NCBI RefSeq assembly: GCF_027887165.1
Contig: NC_077235.1
Span: 7,237,378 to 7,301,377 of the forward strand
Reading direction: 5' to 3'
Length of the DNA stretch: 64,000 bases
Origin: Monodelphis domestica
Taxonomy: Eukaryota > Chordata > Mammalia > Didelphimorphia > Didelphidae
The translations under genes were made by a program, and so were the position numbers. Positions 24,863-39,718 of this stretch are shown here, piece by piece. The notes below the pieces were generated by a model. The model saw only the letters and a program-made list of their open reading frames with translations. It did no database searches and was not told the DNA's origin. The first letter of the stretch is position 1. Each line of letters opens with the position of its first letter.

Positions 24863-27342
24863 ATGAAAACAGGCAACGAGGAGGCCAAGCTATGGGCCCT
24901 CGCAGATGATGTGATGCTGGACTTCCAAGTGAATCCTAGACCGTCAACCACAGAGCCCTGGAAAATAATCCACAACTTCAGCAGAGTTGCAGGATACCAA
25001 ATCGACCCACATCAGTCATCAGCGTTTCTCTACCTCCAACACATCGCTGCAGCAAGATGGAGAAAGAGAAATCCCATTGAAAATCAACCTCGCCCTTACA
25101 AACCACTTCGGAATCTACGCGCCCAGACAAAACCCAGGACCCTACGGGAACCCCACTACGAAAAACTCGCCACCCCATGAAAACTGGATCGCAACAACCG
25201 GGAAAACATCGATTGCTCCAGGGTAGGACCAGCGAACAGGATACAAAGGACAATCCTCCCCGAGTGGCTTGACTTTTGGAGGCCCATACCCACCGCATCA
25301 CCAAAAAACAAAAACACAAACCAACCAACAATCCAAAAATGAACTGTTTTCCCGAATTAGGAAAAAAGAAACCCCAAACCCATGACAACCTTCAATGGGA
25401 AGAACAAAGAGATCAAGGCTCTCCAGGGAAATGGTGAAAACAAAAGCGGCCAAGGAAGCTGGCCTTGCAGTCCCACATCTCAAGCTCCAGCCTAAAGCAG
25501 TGGTCATCCAAACAATATGGAACGGCCCCAGAGACAGAAAGGTGGATCCCGGGAAAACACTTGGGCTAAGTGACCTGGGAGGGACAGCTGACCAGAAGCC
25601 CAAAGAACCCAGCTTCCGGGGACCCAGCATTCACCATTGCACTGAAAAACACCAACAAAAACAACACAAAGACTCCTGGGAAAATTGGACGGCAGATTAA
25701 GAGACATTAGGTTTGGATCTACCTCTGAAACCCTCCACCAAGATAAACTCAGAATGGGGGAAGGACGTGAACATAAAGAAGCACACTCCAAGGAAATTCG
25801 GGGAACCCAGAAGAGGACCCATGTCAGAAGTTTGGGAAAGGAAAGATTTTACAGCCAGGCAGGCCTGCTCCAGCCAGAACAAAGACATGATCACCGAATG
25901 CCAAATCAATAATTTTGATGACATCGGATTAAAAGGTTTGTGGTCAAGCAAAACCAAATGCTACCAGAATCGGAAGGGGAGCAGCAAATTGGGAAACAAT
26001 CTTCCTAACCCAAACCCCTGATATGGGTCTGATTACACCAATCTTTAAAGAGCTCCATCAATAGTGCCAAAAAAAAGAGTCAAGCCATCCTCCAATCGAT
26101 AACTGGGCAAGGCGCCCGATTAGACAACTTTTCCTTTCACGGAAGGGAAACTGTTCATAAGCCCATGAAAAGGTGTTCTCAATCTGTCATCATCAGGCAG
26201 ATGCCAATCCAAACAACGCTGGGGTATCAGCGCACAGCCGGGCAGATTGGCTGAGGGGACAGCAACGGAAAGGTAACGAATGCTGCAGGGGACGGGGCAA
26301 CGTGGGGACATTCATGCATTGCTGGTGGAGTGGTGGATGGCTCCAGCCATTGTGGAGGGCCACTGGGAATTATGCCCCAAGGGCCCCAAGAGACTATCTG
26401 TCCTTTCCTGGGGACATAGGCTTGCTGTCTGTTCCACCCAAAGGGATAATAAGGAAAGAGGCTCTGACAAGAATATTCCTAGCCAGGCTTCTCCTTGGTG
26501 GCCAAACAATTGGAGAACAAGGCCATGCCCTTCAATTGGGGAATGGCTTAACAAAAAGTGGTGTGTGGTGGTGATGGCCAGCCATGGTGCTCGAAGCAAT
26601 AATAACCGGGAGGGATTCCAGGGGAACTGGAAGGACCTCCAGGAATTGGTGCAGAGCGAGAGGAGCAGAGCCAGGCAGAAGAGTGTACCCAGAGACCCAG
26701 AGATACATGCTTCAGGACCGTCGGACGCAGTGGACCTCTCCCACAGTGGCCATGCAGTGATCCCCAACAACTTGGAGGAATGCAAGGAGAAAGAAAACCA
26801 TCTACATTGGGGAGGGAAATCTGCGGGAGTAGAAAGAGAAGTAAAGCAACCGCTTGATCCCAGGAGTGGAGGGGAATATGATTGGGGGGTAAGGCTTTAG
26901 ACGAACATCCCGCTGCAGGCCTCGACACCATGGAAATGGGTTCTGCTCCAAGACACAGGTTGACGCCCAGTGGAATTGAGCGCCGGCTACTACGGGAAGG
27001 GTTTGGGTCGAAAGGGGGCAGGGCAGGGAAAGACAAGGAATCTGGGAGCCAAGGGGGAAAAAAAACAAAAACAAAAAATGGTTCTAAATCCACCCAACGA
27101 CAAAATGAGTGAAAAGAGAAAGAAAATATTACAAAAAGCAGGATTACAAGGGCCTCTCCTCGAAATCATCCGCACGATATATCTAAAACCATCAGCGAGC
27201 ATCATCTGCAATTGGGATGAACTGGGAGCCTTTCAAATGAGAGGAGGAAAGAAACGGGGGTGCCGGGGATCTCCTCCCTGATTTAACATTGCACTAGAAA
27301 CCCTAGGCGGAGCAATGAGAGAAGGAAAAAGAGAGTGAAGGT
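24863..27342 (+). repeat. Satellite unit M11 (2480 bp, L allele), domain-boundary mosaic
   Basis: It follows the M4/M9 class, including AGCCAGGC near 26481, and then carries an L allele with ATTGGGGGG near 26880, unlike the M1/M6 form. The 12366-bp periodicity ends here (first mismatch at 26485), so this unit is the boundary between the two organisational domains. Confidence 0.95.
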
Positions 27343-29814
27343 ATGAAAACAGGCAACGAGGAGGCCAAGCTATGGGCCCTCGCAGATGATGTGATGCTGG
27401 ACTTCCAAGTGAATCCTAGACCGTCAACCACAGAGCCCTGGAAAATAATCCACAACTTCAGCAGAGTTGCAGGATACCAAATCGACCCACATCAGTCATC
27501 AGCGTTTCTCTACCTCCAACACATCGCTGCAGCAAGATGGAGAAAGAGAAATCCCTTTGAAAATCAACCTCGCCCTTACAAACCACTTCGGAATCTACGC
27601 GCCCAGACAAAACCCAGGACCCTACGGGAACCCCACTACGAAAAACTCGCCACCCCATGAAAACTGGATCGCAACAACCGGGAAAACATCGATTGCTCCA
27701 GGGTAGGACCAGCGAACAGGATACAAAGGACAATCCTCCCCGAGTGGCTTGACTTTTGGAGGCCCATACCCACCGCATCACCAAAAAACAAAAACACAAA
27801 CCAACCAACAATCCAAAAATGAACTGTTTTCCCGAATTAGGAAAAAAGAAACCCCAAACCCATGACAACCTTCAATGGGAAGAACAAAGAGATCAAGGCT
27901 CTCCAGGGAGATGGTGAAAACAAAAGCGGCCAAGGAAGCTGGCCTTGCAGTCCCACATCTCAAGCTCCAGCCTAAAGCAGTGGTCATCCAAACAATATGG
28001 AACGGCCCCAGAGACAGAAAGGTGGATCCCGGGAAAACACTTGGGCTAAGTGACCTGGGAGGGACAGCTGACCAGAAGCCCAAAGAACCCAGCTTCCGGG
28101 GACCCAGCATTCACCATTGCACTGAAAAACACCAACAAAAACAACACAAAGACTCCTGGGAAAATTGGACGGCAGATTAAGAGACATTAGGTTTGGATCT
28201 ACCTCTGAAACCCTCCACCAAGATAAACTCAGAATGGGGGAAGGACGTGAACATAAAGAAGCACACTCCAAGTAAATTCGGGGAACCCAGAAGAGGACCC
28301 ATGTCAGAAGTTTGGGAAAGGAAAGATTTTACAGCCAGGCAGCCCTGCTCCAGCCAGAACAAAGACATGATCACCGAATGCCAAATCAATAATTTTGATG
28401 ACATCGGATTAAAAGGTTTGTGGTCAAGCAAAACCAAATGCTACCAGAATCGGAAGGGGAGCAGCAAATTGGGAAACAATCTTCCTAACCCAAACCCCTG
28501 ATATGGGTCTGATTACACCAATCTTTAAAGAGCTCCATCAATAGTGCCAAAAAAAAGAGTCAAGCCATCCTCCAATCGATAACTGGGCAAGGCGCCCGAT
28601 TAGACAACTTTTCCTTTCACGGAAGGGAAACTGTTCATAAGCCCATGAAAAGGTGTTCTCAATCTGTCATCATCAGGCAGATGCCAATCCAAACAACGCT
28701 GGGGTATCAGCGCACAGCCGGGCAGATTGGCTGAGGGGACAGCAACGGAAAGGTAACGAATGCTGCAGGGGACGGGGCAACGTGGGGACATTCATGCATT
28801 GCTGGTGGAGTGGTGGATGGCTCCAGCCATTGTGGAGGGCCACTGGGAATTATGCCCCAAGGGCCCCAAGAGACTATCTGTCCTTTCCTGGGGACATAGG
28901 CTTGCTGTCTGTTCCACCCAAAGGGATAATAAGGAAAGAGGCTCTGACAAGAATATTCCTAGCCGGGCTTCTCCTTGGTGGCCAAACAATTGGAGAACAA
29001 GGCCATGCCCTTCAATTGGGGAATGGCTTAACAAAAAGTGGTGTGTGGTGGTGATGGCCAGCCATGGTGCTGGAAGCAATAATAACCGGGAGGGATTCCA
29101 GGGGAACTGGAAGGACCTCCAGGAATTGGTGCAGAGCGAGAGGAGCAGAGCCAGGCAGAAGAGTGTACCCAGAGACCCAGAGATACATGCTTCAGGACCG
29201 TCGGACGCAGTGGACCTCTCCCACAGTGGCCATGCAGTGATCCCCAACAACTTGGAGGAATGCAAGGAGAAAGAAAACCATCTACATTGGGGAGGGAAAT
29301 CTGCGGGAGTAGAAAGAGAAGTAAAGCAACCGCTTGATCCCAGGAGTGGAGGGGAATATGATTGGGGGGTAGAGGAACATCCCGCTGCAGGCCTCGACAC
29401 CATGGAAATGGGTTCTGCTCCAAGACACAGGTTGACGCCCAGTGGAATTGAGCGCCGGCTACTACGGGAAGGGTTTGGGTCGAAAGGGGGCAGGGCAGGG
29501 AAAGACAAGGAATCTGGGAGCCAAGGGGGAAAAAAAACAAAAACAAAAAATGGTTCTAAATCCACCCAACGACAAAATGAGTGAAAAGAGAAAGAAAATA
29601 TTACAAAAAGCAGGATTACAAGGGCCTCTCCTCGAAATCATCCGCACGATATATCTAAAACCATCAGCGAGCATCATCTGCAATTGGGATGAACTGGGAG
29701 CCTTTCAAATGAGAGGAGGAAAGAAACGGGGGTGCCGGGGATCTCCTCCCTGATTTAACATTGCACTAGAAACCCTAGGCGGAGCAATGAGAGAAGGAAA
29801 AAGAGAGTGAAGGT
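27343..29814 (+). repeat. Satellite unit M12 (2472 bp, Dg allele)
   Basis: First unit of the right-hand domain. It still has TGG (GAGCCCTGG) near the start but already carries GGCAGCCCTGC near 28338 and GTGCTGGAAG near 29068, which mark the right-hand Dg class. Confidence 0.95.
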
Positions 29815-32294
29815 ATGAAAACAGGCAACGAGGAGGCCAAGCTATGGGCCCTCGCAGATGATGTGATGCTGGACTTCCAAGTGAATCCTAGACCGTCAAC
29901 CACAGAGCCCGGGAAAATAATCCACAACTTCAGCAGAGTTGCAGGATACCAAATCGACCCACATCAGTCATCAGCATTTCTCTACCTCCAACACATCGCT
30001 GCAGCAAGATGGAGAAAGAGAAATCCCTTTGAAAATCAACCTCGCCCTTACAAACCACTTCGGAATCTACGCGCCCAGACAAAACCCAGGACCCTACGGG
30101 AACCCCACTACGAAAAACTCGCCACCCCATGAAAACTGGATCGCTACAACCGGGAAAACATCGATTGCTCCAGGGTAGGACCAGCGAACAGGATACAAAG
30201 GACAATCCTCCCCGAGTGGCTTGACTTTTGGAGGCCCATACCCACCGCATCACCAAAAAACAAACACACAAAACAACCAACAATCCAAAAATGAACTGTT
30301 TTCCCGAATTAGGAAAAAAGAAACCCCAAACCCATGACAACCTTCAATGGGAAGAACAAAGAGATCAAGGCTCTCCAGGGAGATGGTGAAAACAAAAGCG
30401 GCCAAGGAAGCTGGCCTTGCAGTCCCACATCTCAAGCTCCAGCCTAAAGCAGTGGTCATCCAAACAATATGGAACGGCCCCAGAGACAGAAAGGTGGATC
30501 CCGGGAAAACACTTGGGCTAAGTGACCTGGGAGGGACAGCTGACCATAAGCCCAAAGAACCCAGCTTCCGGGGACCCAGCAGTCACCATTGCATTGAAAA
30601 ACACCAACAAAAACAACACAAAGACTCCTGGGAAAATTGGATGGCAGATTAAGAGACATTAGGTTTGGATCTACCTCTCACACCCTCCACCAAGATAAAC
30701 TCAGAATGGGGGAAGGACGTGAACATAAAGAAGCACACTCCAAGGAAATTCGGGGAACCCAGAAGAGGACCCATGTCAGAAGTTTGGGAAAGGAAAGATT
30801 TTACAGCCAGGCAGGCCTGCTCCAGCCAGAACAAAGACATAATCACCGAATGCCAAATCAATAATTTTGATGACATCGGATTAAAAGGTTTGTGGTCAAG
30901 CAAAACCAAATGCTACCAGAATCGGAAGGGGAGCAGCAAATTGGGAAACAATCTTCCTAAACCAAACCCCTGATATGGGTCTGATTACACCAATCTTTAA
31001 AGAGCTCCATCAATAGTGCCAAAAAAAAGAGTCAAGCCATCCTCCAATCGATAACTGGGCAAGGCGCCAGATTAGACAACTTTTCCTTTCACGGAAGGGA
31101 AACTGTTCATAAGCCCATGAAAAGGTGTTCTCAATCTGTCATCATCAGGCAGATGCCAATCCAAACAACGCTGGGGTATCAGCGCACAGCCGGGCAGATT
31201 GGCTGAGGGGACAGCAACGGAAAGGTAACGAATGCTGCAGGGGACGGGGCAACGTGGGGACATTCATGCATTGCTGGTGGAGTGGTGGATGGCTCCAGCC
31301 ATTGTGGAGGGCCACTGGGAATTATGCCCCAAGGGCCCCAAGAGACTATCTGTCCTTTCCTGGGGACATAGGCTTGCTGTCTGTTCCACCCAAAGGGATA
31401 ATAAGGAAAGAGGCTCTGACAAGAATATTCCTAGCCGGGCTTCTCCTTGGTGGCCAAACAATTGGAGAACAAGGCCATGCCCTTCAATTGGGGAATGGCT
31501 TAACAAAAAGTGGTGTGTGGTGGTGATGGCCAGCCATGGTGCTCGAAGCAATAATAACCGGGAGGGATTCCAGGGGAACTGGAAGGACCTCCAGGAATTG
31601 GTGCAGAGCGAGAGGAGCAGAGCCAGGCAGAAGAGTGTACCCAGAGACCCAGAGATACATGCTTCAGGACCGTCGGACGCAGTGGACCTCTCCCACAGTG
31701 GCCATGCAGTGATCCCCAACAACTTGGAGGAATGCAAGGAGAAAGAAAACCATCTACATTGGGGAGGGAAATCTGCGGGAGTAGAAAGAGAAGTAAAGCA
31801 ACCGCTTGATCCCAGGAGTGGAGGGGAATATGATTGGGGGGTAAGGCTTTAGACGAACATCCCGCTGCAGGCCTCGACACCATGGAAATGGGTTCTGCTC
31901 CAAGACACAGGTTGACGCCCAGTGGAATTGAGCGCCGGCTACTACGGGAAGGGTTTGGGTCGAAAGGGGGCAGGGCAGGGAAAGACAAGGAATCTGGGAG
32001 CCAAGGGGGAAAAAAAACAAAAACAAAAAATGGTTCTAAATCCACCCAACGACAAAATGAGTGAAAAGAGAAAGAAAATATTACAAAAAGCAGGATTACA
32101 AGGGCCTCTCCTCGAAATCATCCGCACGATATATCTAAAACCATCAGCGAGCATCATCTGCAATTGGGATGAACTGGGAGCCTTTCAAATGAGAGGAGGA
32201 AAGAAACGGGGGTGCCGGGGATCTCCTCCCTGATTTAACATTGCACTAGAAACCCTAGGCGGAGCAATGAGAGAAGGAAAAAGAGAGTGAAGGT
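29815..32294 (+). repeat. Satellite unit M13 (2480 bp, L allele)
   Basis: It carries GAGCCCGGG, ACACAAAACAACC, CCCAGCAGTCACC, AATTGGATGG and GGCGCCAGATT, all typical of the right-domain L class. It has GACCATAAGCCC, shared with M21 but not with M15 or M18. Confidence 0.95.
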
Positions 32295-34766
32295 ATGAAA
32301 ACAGGCAACGAGGAGGCCAAGCTATGGGCCCTCGCAGATGATGTGATGCTGGACTTCCAAGTGAATCCTAGACCGTCAACCACAGAGCCCGGGAAAATAA
32401 TCCACAACTTCAGCAGAGTTGCAGGATACCAAATCGACCCACATCAGTCATCAGCATTTCTCTACCTCCAACACATCGCTGCAGCAAGATGGAGAAAGAG
32501 AAATCCCTTTGAAAATCAACCTCGCCCTTACAAACCACTTCGGAATCTACGCGCCCAGACAAAACCCAGGACCCTACGGGAACCCCACTACGAAAAACTC
32601 GCCACCCCATGAAAACTGGATCGCAACAACCGGGAAAACATCGATTGCTCCAGGGTAGGACCAGCGAACAGGATACAAAGGACAATCCTCCCCGAGTGGC
32701 TTGACTTTTGGAGGCCCATACCCACCGCATCACCAAAAAACAAAAACACAAACCAACCAACAATCCAAAAATGAACTGTTTTCCCGAATTAGGAAAAAAG
32801 AAACCCCAAACCCATGACAACCTTCAATGGGAAGAACAAAGAGATCAAGGCTCTCCAGGGAGATGGTGAAAACAAAAGCGGCCAAGGAAGCTGGCCTTGC
32901 AGTCCCACATCTCAAGCTCCAGCCTAAAGCAGTGGTCATCCAAACAATATGGAACGGCCCCAGAGACAGAAAGGTGGATCCCGGGAAAACACTTGGGCTA
33001 AGTGACCTGGGAGGGACAGCTGACCAGAAGCCCAAAGAACCCAGCTTCCGGTGACCCAGCATTCACCATTGCACTGAAAAACACCAACAAAAACAACACA
33101 AAGACTCCTGGGAAAATTGGACGGCAGATTAAGAGACATTAGGTTTGGATCTACCTCTGAAACCCTCCACCAAGATAAACTCAGAATGGGGGAAGGACGT
33201 GAACATAAAGAAGCACACTCCAAGTAAATTCGGGGAACCCAGAAGAGGACCCATGTCAGAAGTTTGGGAAAGGAAAGATTTTACAGCCAGGCAGCCCTGC
33301 TCCAGCCAGAACAAAGACATGATCACCGAATGCCAAATCAATAATTTTGATGACATCGGATTAAAAGGTTTGTGGTCAAGCAAAACCAAATGCTACCAGA
33401 ATCGGAAGGGGAGCAGCAAATTGGGAAACAATCTTCCTAACCCAAACCCCTGATATGGGTCTGATTACACCAATCTTTAAAGAGCTCCATCAATAGTGCC
33501 AAAAAAAAGAGTCAAGCCATCCTCCAATCGATAACTGGGCAAGGCGCCCGATTAGACAACTTTTCCTTTCACGGAAGGGAAACTGTTCATAAGCCCATGA
33601 AAAGGTGTTCTCAATCTGTCATCATCAGGCAGATGCCAATCCAAACAACGCTGGGGTATCAGCGCACAGCCGGGCAGATTGGCTGAGGGGACAGCAACGG
33701 AAAGGTAACGAATGCTGCAGGGGACGGGGCAACGTGGGGACATTCATGCATTGCTGGTGGAGTGGTGGATGGCTCCAGCCATTGTGGAGGGCCACTGGGA
33801 ATTATGCCCCAAGGGCCCCAAGAGACTATCTGTCCTTTCCTGGGGACATAGGCTTGCTGTCTGTTCCACCCAAAGGGATAATAAGGAAAGAGGCTCTGAC
33901 AAGAATATTCCTAGCCGGGCTTCTCCTTGGTGGCCAAACAATTGGAGAACAAGGCCATGCCCTTCAATTGGGGAATGGCTTAACAAAAAGTGGTGTGTGG
34001 TGGTGATGGCCAGCCATGGTGCTGGAAGCAATAATAACCGGGAGGGATTCCAGGGGAACTGGAAGGACCTCCAGGAATTGGTGCAGAGCGAGAGGAGCAG
34101 AGCCAGGCAGAAGAGTGTACCCAGAGACCCAGAGATACATGCTTCAGGACCGTCGGACGCAGTGGACCTCTCCCACAGTGGCCATGCAGTGATCCCCAAC
34201 AACTTGGAGGAATGCAAGGAGAAAGAAAACCATCTACATTGGGGAGGGAAATCTGCGGGAGTAGAAAGAGAAGTAAAGCAACCGCTTGATCCCAGGAGTG
34301 GAGGGGAATATGATTGGGGGGTAGAGGAACATCCCGCTGCAGGCCTCGACACCATGGAAATGGGTTCTGCTCCAAGACACAGGTTGACGCCCAGTGGAAT
34401 TGAGCGCCGGCTACTACGGGAAGGGTTTGGGTCGAAAGGGGGCAGGGCAGGGAAAGACAAGGAATCTGGGAGCCAAGGGGGAAAAAAAACAAAAACAAAA
34501 AATGGTTCTAAATCCACCCAACGACAAAATGAGTGAAAAGAGAAAGAAAATATTACAAAAAGCAGGATTACAAGGGCCTCTCCTCGAAATCATCCGCACG
34601 ATATATCTAAAACCATCAGCGAGCATCATCTGCAATTGGGATGAACTGGGAGCCTTTCAAATGAGAGGAGGAAAGAAACGGGGGTGCCGGGGATCTCCTC
34701 CCTGATTTAACATTGCACTAGAAACCCTAGGCGGAGCAATGAGAGAAGGAAAAAGAGAGTGAAGGT
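32295..34766 (+). repeat. Satellite unit M14 (2472 bp, Dg allele, extra TGA)
   Basis: CCGGTGACCC creates a TGA at 33052-33054 in a frame that is open in most units. M16 and M19 share it; M17 and M20 do not. Confidence 0.95.
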
Positions 34767-37246
34767 ATGAAAACAGGCAACGAGGAGGCCAAGCTATGGG
34801 CCCTCGCAGATGATGTGATGCTGGACTTCCAAGTGAATCCTAGACCGTCAACCACAGAGCCCGGGAAAATAATCCACAACTTCAGCAGAGTTGCAGGATA
34901 CCAAATCGACCCACATCAGTCATCAGCATTTCTCTACCTCCAACACATCGCTGCAGCAAGATGGAGAAAGAGAAATCCCTTTGAAAATCAACCTCGCCCT
35001 TACAAACCACTTCGGAATCTACGCGCCCAGACAAAACCCAGGACCCTACGGGAACCCCACTACGAAAAACTCGCCACCCCATGAAAACTGGATCGCTACA
35101 ACCGGGAAAACATCGATTGCTCCAGGGTAGGACCAGCGAACAGGATACAAAGGACAATCCTCCCCGAGTGGCTTGACTTTTGGAGGCCCATACCCACCGC
35201 ATCACCAAAAAACAAACACACAAAACAACCAACAATCCAAAAATGAACTGTTTTCCCGAATTAGGAAAAAAGAAACCCCAAACCCATGACAACCTTCAAT
35301 GGGAAGAACAAAGAGATCAAGGCTCTCCAGGGAGATGGTGAAAACAAAAGCGGCCAAGGAAGCTGGCCTTGCAGTCCCACATCTCAAGCTCCAGCCTAAA
35401 GCAGTGGTCATCCAAACAATATGGAACGGCCCCAGAGACAGAAAGGTGGATCCCGGGAAAACACTTGGGCTAAGTGACCTGGGAGGGACAGCTGACCAGA
35501 AGCCCAAAGAACCCAGCTTCCGGGGACCCAGCAGTCACCATTGCATTGAAAAACACCAACAAAAACAACACAAAGACTCCTGGGAAAATTGGATGGCAGA
35601 TTAAGAGACATTAGGTTTGGATCTACCTCTCACACCCTCCACCAAGATAAACTCAGAATGGGGGAAGGACGTGAACATAAAGAAGCACACTCCAAGGAAA
35701 TTCGGGGAACCCAGAAGAGGACCCATGTCAGAAGTTTGGGAAAGGAAAGATTTTACAGCCAGGCAGGCCTGCTCCAGCCAGAACAAAGACATAATCACCG
35801 AATGCCAAATCAATAATTTTGATGACATCGGATTAAAAGGTTTGTGGTCAAGCAAAACCAAATGCTACCAGAATCGGAAGGGGAGCAGCAAATTGGGAAA
35901 CAATCTTCCTAAACCAAACCCCTGATATGGGTCTGATTACACCAATCTTTAAAGAGCTCCATCAATAGTGCCAAAAAAAAGAGTCAAGCCATCCTCCAAT
36001 CGATAACTGGGCAAGGCGCCAGATTAGACAACTTTTCCTTTCACGGAAGGGAAACTGTTCATAAGCCCATGAAAAGGTGTTCTCAATCTGTCATCATCAG
36101 GCAGATGCCAATCCAAACAACGCTGGGGTATCAGCGCACAGCCGGGCAGATTGGCTGAGGGGACAGCAACGGAAAGGTAACGAATGCTGCAGGGGACGGG
36201 GCAACGTGGGGACATTCATGCATTGCTGGTGGAGTGGTGGATGGCTCCAGCCATTGTGGAGGGCCACTGGGAATTATGCCCCAAGGGCCCCAAGAGACTA
36301 TCTGTCCTTTCCTGGGGACATAGGCTTGCTGTCTGTTCCACCCAAAGGGATAATAAGGAAAGAGGCTCTGACAAGAATATTCCTAGCCGGGCTTCTCCTT
36401 GGTGGCCAAACAATTGGAGAACAAGGCCATGCCCTTCAATTGGGGAATGGCTTAACAAAAAGTGGTGTGTGGTGGTGATGGCCAGCCATGGTGCTCGAAG
36501 CAATAATAACCGGGAGGGATTCCAGGGGAACTGGAAGGACCTCCAGGAATTGGTGCAGAGCGAGAGGAGCAGAGCCAGGCAGAAGAGTGTACCCAGAGAC
36601 CCAGAGATACATGCTTCAGGACCGTCGGACGCAGTGGACCTCTCCCACAGTGGCCATGCAGTGATCCCCAACAACTTGGAGGAATGCAAGGAGAAAGAAA
36701 ACCATCTACATTGGGGAGGGAAATCTGCGGGAGTAGAAAGAGAAGTAAAGCAACCGCTTGATCCCAGGAGTGGAGGGGAATATGATTGGGGGGTAAGGCT
36801 TTAGACGAACATCCCGCTGCAGGCCTCGACACCATGGAAATGGGTTCTGCTCCAAGACACAGGTTGACGCCCAGTGGAATTGAGCGCCGGCTACTACGGG
36901 AAGGGTTTGGGTCGAAAGGGGGCAGGGCAGGGAAAGACAAGGAATCTGGGAGCCAAGGGGGAAAAAAAACAAAAACAAAAAATGGTTCTAAATCCACCCA
37001 ACGACAAAATGAGTGAAAAGAGAAAGAAAATATTACAAAAAGCAGGATTACAAGGGCCTCTCCTCGAAATCATCCGCACGATATATCTAAAACCATCAGC
37101 GAGCATCATCTGCAATTGGGATGAACTGGGAGCCTTTCAAATGAGAGGAGGAAAGAAACGGGGGTGCCGGGGATCTCCTCCCTGATTTAACATTGCACTA
37201 GAAACCCTAGGCGGAGCAATGAGAGAAGGAAAAAGAGAGTGAAGGT
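34767..37246 (+). repeat. Satellite unit M15 (2480 bp, L allele)
   Basis: Like M13 except GACCAGAAGCCC near 35492. It matches M18 at +7424 bp. Confidence 0.95.
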
Positions 37247-39718
37247 ATGAAAACAGGCAACGAGGAGGCCAAGCTATGGGCCCTCGCAGATGATGTGATG
37301 CTGGACTTCCAAGTGAATCCTAGACCGTCAACCACAGAGCCCGGGAAAATAATCCACAACTTCAGCAGAGTTGCAGGATACCAAATCGACCCACATCAGT
37401 CATCAGCATTTCTCTACCTCCAACACATCGCTGCAGCAAGATGGAGAAAGAGAAATCCCTTTGAAAATCAACCTCGCCCTTACAAACCACTTCGGAATCT
37501 ACGCGCCCAGACAAAACCCAGGACCCTACGGGAACCCCACTACGAAAAACTCGCCACCCCATGAAAACTGGATCGCAACAACCGGGAAAACATCGATTGC
37601 TCCAGGGTAGGACCAGCGAACAGGATACAAAGGACAATCCTCCCCGAGTGGCTTGACTTTTGGAGGCCCATACCCACCGCATCACCAAAAAACAAAAACA
37701 CAAACCAACCAACAATCCAAAAATGAACTGTTTTCCCGAATTAGGAAAAAAGAAACCCCAAACCCATGACAACCTTCAATGGGAAGAACAAAGAGATCAA
37801 GGCTCTCCAGGGAGATGGTGAAAACAAAAGCGGCCAAGGAAGCTGGCCTTGCAGTCCCACATCTCAAGCTCCAGCCTAAAGCAGTGGTCATCCAAACAAT
37901 ATGGAACGGCCCCAGAGACAGAAAGGTGGATCCCGGGAAAACACTTGGGCTAAGTGACCTGGGAGGGACAGCTGACCAGAAGCCCAAAGAACCCAGCTTC
38001 CGGTGACCCAGCATTCACCATTGCACTGAAAAACACCAACAAAAACAACACAAAGACTCCTGGGAAAATTGGACGGCAGATTAAGAGACATTAGGTTTGG
38101 ATCTACCTCTGAAACCCTCCACCAAGATAAACTCAGAATGGGGGAAGGACGTGAACATAAAGAAGCACACTCCAAGTAAATTCGGGGAACCCAGAAGAGG
38201 ACCCATGTCAGAAGTTTGGGAAAGGAAAGATTTTACAGCCAGGCAGCCCTGCTCCAGCCAGAACAAAGACATGATCACCGAATGCCAAATCAATAATTTT
38301 GATGACATCGGATTAAAAGGTTTGTGGTCAAGCAAAACCAAATGCTACCAGAATCGGAAGGGGAGCAGCAAATTGGGAAACAATCTTCCTAACCCAAACC
38401 CCTGATATGGGTCTGATTACACCAATCTTTAAAGAGCTCCATCAATAGTGCCAAAAAAAAGAGTCAAGCCATCCTCCAATCGATAACTGGGCAAGGCGCC
38501 CGATTAGACAACTTTTCCTTTCACGGAAGGGAAACTGTTCATAAGCCCATGAAAAGGTGTTCTCAATCTGTCATCATCAGGCAGATGCCAATCCAAACAA
38601 CGCTGGGGTATCAGCGCACAGCCGGGCAGATTGGCTGAGGGGACAGCAACGGAAAGGTAACGAATGCTGCAGGGGACGGGGCAACGTGGGGACATTCATG
38701 CATTGCTGGTGGAGTGGTGGATGGCTCCAGCCATTGTGGAGGGCCACTGGGAATTATGCCCCAAGGGCCCCAAGAGACTATCTGTCCTTTCCTGGGGACA
38801 TAGGCTTGCTGTCTGTTCCACCCAAAGGGATAATAAGGAAAGAGGCTCTGACAAGAATATTCCTAGCCGGGCTTCTCCTTGGTGGCCAAACAATTGGAGA
38901 ACAAGGCCATGCCCTTCAATTGGGGAATGGCTTAACAAAAAGTGGTGTGTGGTGGTGATGGCCAGCCATGGTGCTGGAAGCAATAATAACCGGGAGGGAT
39001 TCCAGGGGAACTGGAAGGACCTCCAGGAATTGGTGCAGAGCGAGAGGAGCAGAGCCAGGCAGAAGAGTGTACCCAGAGACCCAGAGATACATGCTTCAGG
39101 ACCGTCGGACGCAGTGGACCTCTCCCACAGTGGCCATGCAGTGATCCCCAACAACTTGGAGGAATGCAAGGAGAAAGAAAACCATCTACATTGGGGAGGG
39201 AAATCTGCGGGAGTAGAAAGAGAAGTAAAGCAACCGCTTGATCCCAGGAGTGGAGGGGAATATGATTGGGGGGTAGAGGAACATCCCGCTGCAGGCCTCG
39301 ACACCATGGAAATGGGTTCTGCTCCAAGACACAGGTTGACGCCCAGTGGAATTGAGCGCCGGCTACTACGGGAAGGGTTTGGGTCGAAAGGGGGCAGGGC
39401 AGGGAAAGACAAGGAATCTGGGAGCCAAGGGGGAAAAAAAACAAAAACAAAAAATGGTTCTAAATCCACCCAACGACAAAATGAGTGAAAAGAGAAAGAA
39501 AATATTACAAAAAGCAGGATTACAAGGGCCTCTCCTCGAAATCATCCGCACGATATATCTAAAACCATCAGCGAGCATCATCTGCAATTGGGATGAACTG
39601 GGAGCCTTTCAAATGAGAGGAGGAAAGAAACGGGGGTGCCGGGGATCTCCTCCCTGATTTAACATTGCACTAGAAACCCTAGGCGGAGCAATGAGAGAAG
39701 GAAAAAGAGAGTGAAGGT
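37247..39718 (+). repeat. Satellite unit M16 (2472 bp, Dg allele, extra TGA)
   Basis: It has a TGA at 38004-38006 as in M14. It matches M14 at +4952 bp and M19 at +7424 bp. Confidence 0.95.

Larger units (their letters stand above)
13754..26484 (+). repeat. Five-unit higher-order block, copy 2 (12366 bp plus overlap)
   Basis: Second copy of the M1-M6 block. Only two substitutions against copy 1 were found by eye, at 16447 and 24012. The match stops at 26485 (A, versus G at 14119). Confidence 0.92.
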
